DNA from: Capitulum mitella
Lineage: Eukaryota; Arthropoda; Thecostraca; Pollicipedomorpha; Pollicipedidae
Direction of reading: 5' to 3'
DNA: 64,000 nt
NCBI GenBank assembly: GCA_030062745.1
Contig: CP099843.1
Location: forward strand, 20,489,583-20,553,582
This document shows positions 48,701 through 58,900 of this stretch, in pieces. The notes under the pieces were generated by a model, which made no database searches, was not told the origin of the DNA, and was given only the letters and a program-made list of their open reading frames with translations. How positions within the stretch are numbered: position 1 is the first letter of the stretch; each line of letters opens with the position of its first letter. The translations under genes and the position numbers were made by a program.

Positions 48701-51192
48701 GGTATTTTCTACATCTCATCACTCTGGTGTATACATACTGATTTTGATGTAGTTGACATAAATCAAGAACTAATTGACAAAGTTTCTATTTTTGGCCCAT
48801 ACCTTTATAATTCTGAGAAAATTTATAGGCATTCAGAGGCCTTGGAAAATGGTACAAGTATTTTTCTGAGAGGTGAATAAACATTTAACTTTAAAATCCT
48901 CTTAAAGTTCTACTAGTCACTATATACACATGACGTTCAAATCGAGTTACACTGTTTGTAAAATGTTGGCATAAGCAGTGCCAGGGGCATGAAAAAGAGG
49001 AGCCATCATTGTCAAACTTCATTGCATCAACTTATGACCTTTGACCTTACATGAACTGAAATGACCTCAGTGTTATATGGAATGGCTTTGACTTTATTTC
49101 TCAGTGTTTGAGAATGTTTTTGTTTACTTGAATTGACCACATTTTCAAAAGTCCTGTTTAGGACAGTCATGATACAGAGTATGCATACAGACATCTTAGG
49201 TCATAGCTCCATAACCTGACCTCAAATCAAACTGAAACCTGAGTCACAAGAAGAGGGCATTTTGTTGTATCATATACATTCCAGATTCTTACTTCCAATT
49301 AAGTGTCAAGGATATTTACATCAACCAATTTTTGACTTCTGACCTTGATCTAACCCATGACTAGAGATCCTGAGGGTTGAGAGTCCAGATCCCCCCCAAT
49401 ATTTGGGAATTTTGACATAAGGCCTATGGCAACAACTGAAGAGAAACAGTCTGACATCTTACATGAACCCCCAAGAATTCAGAAATCCCCAGCCATGATC
49501 TAACCTTGTACAATGACCTCAGATTAAAAAAATTGCAATGTTGCTCATTTACTGAACTCTACACTCATGCAAAGTTCTAAGTTCTATCTTAAAACTCCAA
49601 CTGCCTTTTTGACCTTTAAACAGTGCCAAAAATGGCCTGAGGTGCCTCCCAAAAATTTGGCCTGGCTCTACATCAGGTCAAAATGAAATTATGAAAATCT
49701 GAGATTATACAAAGAAAGAATAGATGCAAGAAGTGACTATGTTTCAGGACAATGCTCCAAAAAGAACCAAAAATGGCAAGGGAAAAACTGGAAGGTGATA
49801 CAAGGATATGCACAATGCTAGGGTCAAACTTAATTTCAAAATATGTATTACATTCCAAACCCGACATTAGAGGCATCAATAATGCTATGGTCACATGCAC
49901 TACAATGGGCATACTATTTTGACTTTATCTGATTTTTTCCTCAATGATCCATCTCATGCCAAATGAACCCCTGCACCTGCATTCAATTGCACACCTGAGA
50001 CCAACAAAACATGTACCTGAACTATAAGATACACCAACAGAATTTCACTGAGTACTGCGATGTTTTCTGCTGTCACTGAAAATGCTTTTCATATGCTGAA
50101 GAATGGCAAAAGAGGATAGCCTGCAATCAGGGTTATGTTCATGGTTATAAAATGGATATTGCACAGATAAAAGCAATATGGGATTGAAATACTTGGAGCT
50201 GTGTATGGACTATGGAGTACAGAGCTAAAACCTCTGGGATAATAACTATAGCCAGGGGCAGCAGCACACAGTTTTGCTTGTTGTATGGTACATGGATCTG
50301 ATTTAGCCAACCCTTCCCCAAATCAACAGTTGTCAGATTTCAACTGCTTACCTTTAATTTTCAAGGAATTTTCATTTCAATTACACATAAATGCAGATGG
50401 TTTAAAGTGCATTGATTGTGTCAACTACTAAAGTAATTTTCTTAACATATCAGCATGATCAAGTTTTCTAATTTCATCTGAAAAATCTGATGTGATATCT
50501 AAGAATGAACCAGGTCACACATCTCATAGCAGTGTACTTACATTCTGATGTATACACAAGGGAGCCAGCCTTCAAGTTTAAGGACCAACCCAGCCTTAAA
50601 GTTAAGTCTGATATGAGCTGGAACAACAGGCCTCACAACCTTCACAATTCCTGACAAATGACAACTGTAGGTAAGGTAGGTATTCACTTTCCTCACCAGA
50701 TTGTGCATCTGCACTAAAATACATGCTCCCTCCATGGTTGTGGGGAACAGTCCCCCACATTCTGAAGGTTGTGGAAGCCATGTCCTCCTTGTCTGCCTAT
50801 GTTGCTGCCCCTGACTACATCTAACCACCTTTCATGGACATGACCATATGCAATTAAAGGTGGTAATTATTACAGTACATTGTACTACATTTTTCTTCAT
50901 TACATTATAGTGTATGACATTATAAGACTATGTCATGTTCGCTTCAATGGGACAAATGTCATGATAGAATGGTACTTATTTTTAAGTGATAACAGCACTA
51001 CAAAGGAATAATTCGGCTACCTTTACAACGAGATTGTCAAGCAATGCATCAATGTGATGGCAGCAGATGGACTGCTGGCATTTCCAACGCTCCACATCCG
51101 CCTGTCCTACCTACAATCAAACCAAGGTGTCTGCAAGGATGGCATTGCTCACCTCCCAAAAGCTGGCAATTTTTCAGTAACGACGCCGCCAT
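42789..51192 (-). CDS. NDUFA9: NDUFA9, mitochondrial complex I 39 kDa-type subunit (7 exons)
   Basis: Exons in transcript order: 51192-51153, 48388-48183, 46836-46654, 45470-45226, 44637-44476, 43691-43505, 42962-42789 (TGA 42791-42789). All phases agree and the product is 398 residues; the human protein is 377. Residues 1-35 ([14 protein letters not shown], then Arg/Ala/Ser-rich) look like a mitochondrial presequence. The Rossmann motif GGTGFLG is at about 63-69, followed by [24 protein letters not shown], the D-x-F-G-x-E-D-R-F-like stretch [10 protein letters not shown], and [14 protein letters not shown], all hallmarks of this atypical SDR subunit. It binds NADPH and stabilises the matrix arm near the quinone site; it is not thought to catalyse a reaction. 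Intron 1 (2.8 kb) contains a decayed transposon and is CpG-poor. Introns 2, 5 and others hold minisatellites. The gene is head-to-head with the FASTKD gene and converges on WDR70. No canonical AATAAA is obvious after the stop. Confidence 0.94.
42964..43330. repeat. Degenerate GACTGGGACA/GACTGTGACTG array in NDUFA9 intron 6
   Basis: Loose short-period array of GGGACAGGAGACTG and GACTGTGACTG words, without a fixed unit length, next to the exon 7 acceptor. Confidence 0.55.
43702..44197. repeat. 42 bp minisatellite in NDUFA9 intron 5
   Basis: About 12 copies of a 42 bp unit (ACGTCAGTGACAGCCGGCGC...). The array begins within about 10 bp of the exon 6 acceptor (43692-43694). Because 42 is divisible by three, open frames run through on both strands (a 14-residue repeat such as [14 protein letters not shown]), but these are out of frame with exon 6 and are not genes. 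Confidence 0.95.
45580..45700. repeat. Short tandem duplication in NDUFA9 intron 3
   Basis: Two to three diverged units sharing GAAACATGGATACCAATGA and GAGGAAATACA, starting about 110 bp beyond exon 4. Confidence 0.7.
46865..47980. repeat. 32 bp minisatellite in NDUFA9 intron 2
   Basis: About 35 copies of a 32 bp unit (GGTACAGGGCCGGTCTGGTG + ACSCCGYCAYAC). It begins about 26 bp from the exon 3 acceptor. Variants (TGGTG/TGATG, CCGTC/CCGCC) are interspersed. Since 32 is not divisible by three, open frames in it cycle through all phases; they are repeat translations. Confidence 0.95.
48515..49830 (-). mobile_element. Old, CpG-depleted copy of the TTAA-flanked element (copy G) in NDUFA9 intron 1
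   Basis: It begins CTATTCCCGTACAT and keeps the family's block order in inverted orientation: GGCATGAAAA, ACCTTTGACCTTACATGA, TTAGGTCATAGCTCCATAACCTGACCT, ACTTCTGACCTTGATC, and the GGTGCCTCCCAAAAA block near 49640. It is strongly diverged; most former CG sites read TG or CA. Boundaries are approximate. Confidence 0.6.
48945..50939. other. CpG-poor tract in NDUFA9 intron 1
   Basis: By eye I find no CG in 48945-49861 and none in 50060-50939. Only isolated sites lie between (near 49862 and 50058). CpG is normal beyond 51180 and before 48630. No exon is seen here. Confidence 0.75.
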
Positions 51193-51999
51193 ACTTGCGA
51201 CCTGCAGTCCTTCCTGAGGGCCCGTAACCCTCGCCGCCCCCTTGCCCACCGATCTCCAACCCGCGCAACTTATCGTCGACTGCCGCTCATGGCCTGAAAA
51301 TTGCCTACTTTTTTATTTTTCGGTGGTGCTGAATAATCAACTATCGATTCTCGCAGACAACCGCGACTTTTATACAGAATTTGTTTCTTATGCTATCATT
51401 AGTACGATTTTTAATCAGATTTGCTTGAGCAGCATCACTAGAAAACTACACCTGCGTTGACATTTGTTTCACGGACAGTTTCTCAGAAATAGCCGAGGAA
51501 AAGCGTGATGTTTTAAATCTCTCGAGTGAAACCAAAGCATACCATGCAAATGAATAGCAGTGAGTGCAAAGTAAATAGAGGCAGAGAAGCAACCAGGATT
51601 GCTTTAGTTGCCTGCAAATTACCTGAACGCGTACACACAATTTGGATTTTTCATTACAAATGTACGGGAATAGTTCATCGCGGTCATATCGACGCAGGAT
51701 AACTAGCAACAGCTGGCCACAATCGCCCACCTAACGCTGGAAACAGTAATGGTTACGAAGGATACGAAGGCTTGTTGTGTCTTGCCCAATCCATTCCGGG
51801 AGTTGTTACGTCATGTGGACGGACTGAGGCCCGACGGGACATAAGAATTGATTCAAGATACGGGTGCTTGAGCCTGAGAGGCTCTGCGTCTTCACAACAA
51901 TAACTGTTGCGTCATGTTTGCGGGCTGCGAACCAGCGAGTGATTCCCCGCGTGACAAAACACCGTAGACGTGCCCTTGGGAGTGGAATTGCGGTCGGTG
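51153..51999. promoter_or_regulatory. Probable bidirectional promoter between NDUFA9 and the FASTKD gene
   Basis: The NDUFA9 start codon exon (51192-51153) reads leftward. On the plus strand a donor-like CGGTCGGTG|GTGAGT at 52000 could end a 5' non-coding exon joining the FASTKD acceptor at 55941. CpG content is normal only in this interval (about 51180-52254), with CpG-poor tracts starting on both sides, as expected for an unmethylated promoter flanked by methylated gene bodies. I see no clear TATA box. Confidence 0.45.
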
Positions 52000-52255
52000 G
52001 TGAGTGATGAATTTGAGTATAACTGTTCAAGATGGATTGCATCATTTCACAGGAAGCAAGAGTTATCTGTCTGTCATGTATGAGCGGGGTTCCCGGATGG
52101 GAGTTGGATTGGGGTTACCAGTGGAGCTGTTGTGTGGTCAGGGGTGGAAAGGACAATTCTTACGGTTTCAAAGAAATATAATTTTTCATTAAGTTCTTTT
52201 GCATTTGTGTTCAGTGGTTTATTTTCCAGACCAGCAAATAAATTGTCAGAATCCG

Positions 52256-53813
52256 AAGTAAAATTTAATTTAAAAGCATTCTAGGTTACATAGGAGAGAT
52301 GTGACATGGATTAGCACATGGGTTAGAAATAGTTGCTTGTGATTGGATATTTTTGTGCATGCATTGCCTTGGTTTCTCAGAATTCCTGGGGTGGCTATCC
52401 ACTTTGATGTTCATTGTGGGATAAGAGTTAATGGGTGTTCAGGGATGGAGTTGAGATCATCCTTATTGCAGCATGTGGCTTTTGTCCTTGTACTCAAACT
52501 CTGGATGTTGTGTGTATTTTTGGCATTAATGAGGCATTGCATGGGTGTGCCATCAGAAGCACTCTGAATCCTTTTGTGTGCCTTTGTGGCATAATGCATA
52601 GGATGGGTTTATCATTCAGAACATAATTGAGCCATAAGTGGTTTGTGATCTGATCTGACAAGTGATCTGATGAGACCAAAAGCCATACCACTTGATTCAG
52701 TATCAGAGATAACATGACAATAATTGGTATTCCAGGTGCAGGCTTCCCACTTCTCATAACTAAAAAAAATCCACATAGTTACCAAGTTACCAAACTGTTT
52801 GGGTGCCAGAAGATGTGCAGTTGAAATAAATAGGCCAATCCCAGGCATTTAGTCCCTTGTCACCATCACCATTTCCTCAGACTAGTCTGTTAAAGTGATT
52901 CACTCACCCACTGCCTCAACAAGCATGGAGCATCTCTGAGAAAGATCAACATTAACTTCTGAGCATTGACTGTTGACAACCTGTCCTTTGACAAGGACAA
53001 GTGCTGTGAAATATGAATCACTGAAAGACCTATCAAAATGTGGCCTGAAACTCAAAATAAGCTGAGATGACATTGGAACTGGATGGAGGTGAACTGGGAC
53101 TGAACAAGAACAGACATGAGTGCTTGGGAGGGAAAGGGACAGACAAGGAAACTGTGCAGTGCAGAGGTATGGAGGGCCTGGATGAGGTTAGGAGAGAAAT
53201 GAGGACTAATGGAACAGGCATGGAAGAGTATTAGGACAGAATGGTTAAAAGGGACTGGGCATGGAAAAGGACAAGCAAGGGAATGGAGATGGGACAGGGA
53301 CAAGTGAGAGGGATGGGGCTGTCTTTGTTGAATATGTTTGAATGGTGTTTGAATGAGCCAAATCTGGTTCTTGAGATAAACAGGTCCCTAGTGTTAAGGG
53401 ACCCCCCTCAGTCAGCACTAGGGTAAAATGGCAAATGCCTTTTTTTTGCAAATGCTAGATAGCAAATGCTAAATGGTAACATGTAAAAATGGCAACATAC
53501 TAAAATGGGGAACAACCAAATGGCAACATGTAAAAATGATGATATGCCAAAATGGCAAACAGCCAAATGAAAAATGGCTCAATGGCAGCATGTAAAAAAG
53601 GAGACATACCAAAAGTGCAGATGGCTAAATGAAAATGGCTCAATGGCAGCATGTAAAGTCATTATTTGGAAATGCCAAATGAATGTATGGAAAATGGTTG
53701 ATAATGGATAAACAGATAGTGCAACCCCATGCCAGGGGACCCAAATGCTTGATCTTACCCCAGGACATAGGGTAGTTGTTTGAAGCTGCTTACTGCATCC
53801 TCCACCTGTCAAC
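52256..53813. other. Tract with no CpG dinucleotide
   Basis: I find no CG dinucleotide in about 1.56 kb, bounded by CG at 52254 and 53814. Base composition is otherwise ordinary (mid-40s percent GC). It covers the left arm of the large inverted repeat and lies in the presumed first intron of the FASTKD gene. Confidence 0.85.
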
Positions 53814-55755
53814 GCAGCATTTAGCAATGTGGCTGCAAACAAAATCAAAATGCAAACAAAATCAAAAGATAATCAATAACCCTCATCACTGTCAATCCCC
53901 TTCCCCCAAAAGAGCATCATAGATGTTCGCCTGTGTCACGTGGCAGATTTGTAGGGAGGCATGAAAGAGTCCTCTGCATTGTCTGTCCACCTCCACCCCT
54001 CTTGCTCTTGCCTGTCGTGCCAGGGGACCACGGAGCTGAGGTACTTTATTTGGTCCAGGCTGCCCAGACTGCTTTAATGCATCCTTACGCATTGCCAATA
54101 CCTACTAACAGCCCCTCCAGGCTTTCCGTAATGAAGGCCGTCGGTGGTTAAGTTGCACTGCTGGACGATGGGTTTAAGGTACATGCTGCAAGGTCTGATT
54201 GACATTAATCTGAGCCCAAGTCCATGTAGGTAAGCCATTCAGGTATAATATATACTAAGAAATGTGGTCATTTTGTCATTTGCATTTGTCCTTTCGCCAT
54301 CTCAGCATGTCGCCTTTTTACATGTACTCGTTTTGCCGTTTGCCATTAAACGTTCGTCATCTTATCCTCAGCCTTAGTATGTCGTTTTTTACGTGTCACC
54401 ATTTTGCCGCTCGTCATTTTGGCATGCCGCGTTTTGAACTTGTCGCCATTTGGACATTCGCCATTTGACCATTTGACATTTTGGCATGTCACCATTTTAA
54501 CATGTGGCCATTTCGTTGTTCATCATTTTTCCAGTCCCCATTTGAGCGTGTTGCCATTTTTACATGTTTTGTCGTTCGCCATTTGGTCAGTCGCCATTTT
54601 AACGAATCGTCTTTTTCCATGTCATCATTCAACATTCGTCATCCGGCGTTCGCCAAAAAGTCATTCGTCATTTTTGCGTTTCGTGATTTTCTCCGGACAC
54701 CCCCCTCCAGTCTGTGGAAGGTGATGAAATATCCCAGTCAGTGCCGGGTTAACGGTCTCGTCCAATATCCCATCATTGCGCCAATACCATTTCAGTCTGT
54801 ATTTGGTTCTATCCCATGATCCTTGTTCCTCCCCTCTGCCTCTCCTTCTCCCTTCTGCCGGTCCCGTCCCGCAGGGGAACAGTATGGAGTAGGACTGAGG
54901 AAGAGGGACTGTAACAGGACAGGGACAAGGAATAAATTGGGATGGGGCTGGGAAGGGGCGGGGCAGAAAGGGCCGGAACAAGGACTATGGGATAGAAGCA
55001 AATACGGACTGAAACGGGACTGGCGCAATGATGGGATTTTGAAGGGGACCATTATCACAGCATTGACTGGGTTATTTCATCACCTTCCACAGACTGGGGG
55101 GCCTTTAACACCCCAGCCTTTGTTTATTTCGAGAATCAACCGCACGATTCGGCGCATTCAAACACCAATTGTTAGACCAGTCCCCCCACTTGTCTCTGTC
55201 CCGTCCCCATTCCCTTGCTTGTCCCTTTCCAATCCAGTCCTTTTCACCATTCTGTCCTAATACCCTTCCATGCCCGTTCCGTTAGTCCTCATCTCTCTCC
55301 TAACCTCATTCAGGTCCTTCATACCTCTGTACTGTCTCAGTTTTCTTGTCTGTTCCTGTTCCCTTCCAAGTACTCCTGTCTGTCCTTGTTCAGTCCCAGT
55401 CCACCGGCCTTTCCCGTTCCAGTACACTTTCAGTTTATTTCAAGTTTCGAGACGGACACGTTTTGATAGGTCTTTCAGTGACGTCATATTTCACGACACG
55501 TTTGTCAACCGTCAACGCTTAGAAGCTGATGTTGATCTGTCTCGCGGAGATGCTCGGTGCTTCGAACTCTTGCTTGTTGTTGACGCGGCGGGTGGTTAAA
55601 TTTCAAAAGATTATTTTGAGCAAGCGATGTTGGTGAGAAGACACTTAATGCCTGTGATTGGCTTGTTTTTTTTTTTAATTGCGCATCTTTTGGTACCCAT
55701 ATGACTTGGTAATTACGCGGATTTTTTCGTTATGAGAAATGGGAAGCCTGTGCTT
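52738..55755. repeat. ~3 kb imperfect inverted repeat with short loop
   Basis: Left arm about 52738-53690 pairs with right arm about 54260-55755 in reverse complement. Examples: AGGCTTCCCACTTCTCATAA at 52740 with GAGAAATGGGAAGCCT at 55733; CACTGAAAGACCTATCAAAA near 53022 with its complement near 55468. The centre (about 53700-54250) is unpaired. The right arm also contains a 400 bp fold-back insertion. Both arms include matched purine-rich (GGGACAGG) and AAATGG-type low-complexity blocks. No coding potential. Confidence 0.8.
54700..55101. mobile_element. Fold-back element inserted in the right arm
   Basis: Two arms of about 180 bp mirror each other around about 54900. The ends read CCAGTCTGTGGAAGGTGATG at 54707 and the complement CATCACCTTCCACAGACTGG at 55078. 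The left arm of the large inverted repeat lacks the insertion, so it arrived after the inverted duplication. It resembles a fold-back MITE. Confidence 0.75.
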
Positions 55756-55941
55756 AGAATACGCAATAGTTTTCATCATGATCAAGTCAGAGAGATAAAT
55801 GTCTGGGTTTAACATGAAGGGGATCTTGATAAAAGTTGGTATGTGGCCCCAACCTTTGATCAGTGCAACAACCCCAGCATGTTTAGAATGCCTGTATTGT
55901 GTTGACATAGCGTTCAGTAAAACCATTTTTTACCATTTCAG

Positions 55942-58900
55942 GAGCACATCCAGCGCTGAGGCTTCAACAGAACTAATTGGGCACCATGGCATCTCACCGT
56001 GCGTGGCTGTCAGCAGCCCAGCTTTCCCGTCACTTCTTCAACTCGGCACGATATGTGCGGCCCAACTCTGTGGTGCCAGACAACTCGGACCGGCCGCCGC
56101 CGGCGCCGGGCCTGCCGGTCGGTTCGCTCCTGCCGCTGTTCACGTGCGTGCCGCCGCCGCCGCTGACGGCGCCGGCCCCGTCGCGCCCGCTCGCGACCCA
56201 CCTGCCGGCCGGCAAGAAGTTCCGCGAGTCGGAGAACGAGTTCGCGCACGAGGTGATGTCGCGGCTGCCGGCTTACCGGCGCACGCTGCATTACCACGTG
56301 CTGGGGGCGGACCTGGCGGTACCGGGCGCGCGGCCGCCGGCCGAGCCGGCCAGCTGGGGCGCCGAGGCCGCGCGCCGGCTGGTGGCCGCCATGGGCCGGC
56401 TGGCCGTGTCGCCGGAGCGGGCGCCGCCGGCCGCCGCCGAGCCGGAGCCGGACGCGGAGCTGGCGGCCCGCTGCTGCCAGTACTCGGACGAGCAGATCGT
56501 CCTGCTGCTGGCGGCGCTGCTCTCGTGGCCGCCAGCGCCCGCCCCGGACGCGCTCAGCTGGCGCCGGCTCTGGCAGGCGCTCGACGCCGAGTGCTGCCGC
56601 CGCCTGGTGCGCTGGGAGGCGGAGCGCATCCTGCTGGTGGCCGACCTCTGGTACCGGCTGCAGCTCAGCCGCCTGACGCGCTACAGCGGCCTGATGCTGG
56701 AGCAGTTGGGCGGCCGGCTGAGCCAGCTGACGCCCGCCCAGCTTGTGCAGTACCTGTTCTTCGTCAACCTGTCGCGTCGGCTGAGCGCCGTCCGTCAGGT
56801 GAGAGGTAGGGCAGGTCCCTGCACAGACTGCAGGTCTGTCCGGTAAGAGGCAGGGCAGCTCCCTGCACAGACTGCAGGTCTGTCAGGCGAGGGGCATGGA
56901 ATGTCCCCGCACAGACTGCAGGCTTGTCAGGTGAGAGACAGGACAGGTCTGCACAGACCGCAGGTCTGCTGGGTGAGAGTTTAGGCATGTCCATGCACAT
57001 ACTGCACGTCTGTCAGGTGAGAAGAAGGTCAGGCCCCTGCACAGACTGCAGGTCTTATGATGAGAAAGAGGTGCTGGGTCCTGTGTTGAGTACAGGCTGG
57101 TATGGTGAGAAACAGGGAAGGTTATGCCCAGGGTGCGGGTCGCTACACGAGCTGTAGATTTGTAATTGTATGTCTGTGGTGGTGAACCCTTTGCGAACTG
57201 GATGTGTGTCGTGGGGTGACATCGGTCGCCAGTTCCCGTGCTTTACGACATTGCGACTAGTGATGGACAGCGTCGACGGTCAGAACTGTATTTGATATTA
57301 CTGCGTTAGCTCGGGAAAATAAATCAGATGATAAAGCAACAGTGCTATCATTGACTGTGCCTTTACAGCTGTGTGTTGTAGGTCTCGGAGGTTGTCAGCA
57401 GTGTTTGCAAAGCCATTTCATGTCAGCATTGCTGCCCGTTGTTGGTCTGTGTCAGTCTCTTCTTTTCCGTTTTATTCAGTTACGTCAGGGCATGACATTC
57501 ATGTTGCAGGAGTATCGCCGAACAAACTCGTCATCACTCTGCAGGATCAGTGACTCTTTGCGCCCCTAACGTTTCGGCCGTAGCACGATTTGCTGCCGTG
57601 TGCAGGGTGGCCAGTTGTTTAGTCGGCTGCTCTGCTGCTGCCGTGACTCATGCGCCGGTGTCATTTCAGGTCGATCTTGAGCAGAAGATAATGGAGTGTC
57701 TGCCGCTGCTGTCCATCGACGAGCTGGGCATCATCTGCATGAGCTTCTTCAAGACTCGTACGCCGTTGCGTTCGGACGACCTGGTCGACGCCGTGGTGTT
57801 CAAGCTGCTGCACTGCGTGGAGACGGCCAAACCGGAGACCGTGTGTGCCGTACTGAAGCTGCTGCGTCTCAGCATCCCGGCCCGACGCTGGCAGGTGGGT
57901 CCCAGGGGCTGCTGGAGATGGCAGATGGGTCCCAGGGGCTGCTGGAGATGGCAGATGGGTCCCAGGGGCTGCTGGAAGTGGCAGGTAGGTTTTAGGGGCT
58001 GCTGGGGCTGGTGGGTGGGTCCCAGGGGCTGCTGGAGATGGCAAATGGGTCCCAGGGGCTGCTGGAGGTGGCAGGTGGGTCACTGGGGCTGCCGGAGCTG
58101 ACGGGTGGGTCCCAGGGGCTGCTGTAGCTGGCAGGTGTGTCATACGGAGGGAAATGATTGTGGGATGTGCACGATGACTGCCATGATCGTGGGGACCGAC
58201 ATTTCCTCCGTAACCTGGTAAGACATCTTGGAACTCCAGTCCATTTTGTAAGACCGTCAGTGGATTTGAATATTGTCATGTCAATCGGGGTCCGGCTTTT
58301 CGGACCAAAATGCCCATGCCTTCCATAAAGACAACACGATCCCAACTGCGCCACCACAGCGCAGAGCTGCACCGGAGTTAGCCGACCTAGGAGCTCCCAT
58401 GAGGATATTGCCTGTGAAATCCCACCTGCTTGGCGTCTTTTTCACCGTGCTGATTGGCCCCGTTAGGTGATCGAGCGCGTTTATAACCGCCTGCTGCCGC
58501 TGGCGGACGGCTTCAACTCGCTGGTGCAGCTGCACCTGCTGCTGCTGGGCACGCAGGCGCTGGTGCACCACCCGGCCGCCGTGCTGCAGATCACAGCCCG
58601 ACTGCACGGCCAGCTGGCCGACATCCGACTCAAGGTGAGTTCACTGGCCGCCCCCTGCTGCGACGCTCAGGTCACCTCAAACCTGCAGTGGTCCTGCTCA
58701 CACCAGGTTAATGGGGGCTGCTCCAGGCACACCAGGTTTACGGTGACTGCTGTGGTCATATCAGGCTTGCAGTGGGTTGGCTTTCGGTGGCAGCTTATGA
58801 AACCAGGCTTACATTGGTCCATCTGGACACGCTAAGCCTGCAGTGATCAGTACTGACCTGCGTGTCGTTTGCTGGCTCCGCTTCCTTGGCCGGTAACATC

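Noticed and set aside
55799-56809. 336-codon open frame on the plus strand
   Set aside because: Ala/Gly/Arg-rich shadow of the GC-rich first FASTKD coding exon in another frame; the frame starting at 55986 has family-like content and correct splice phases.
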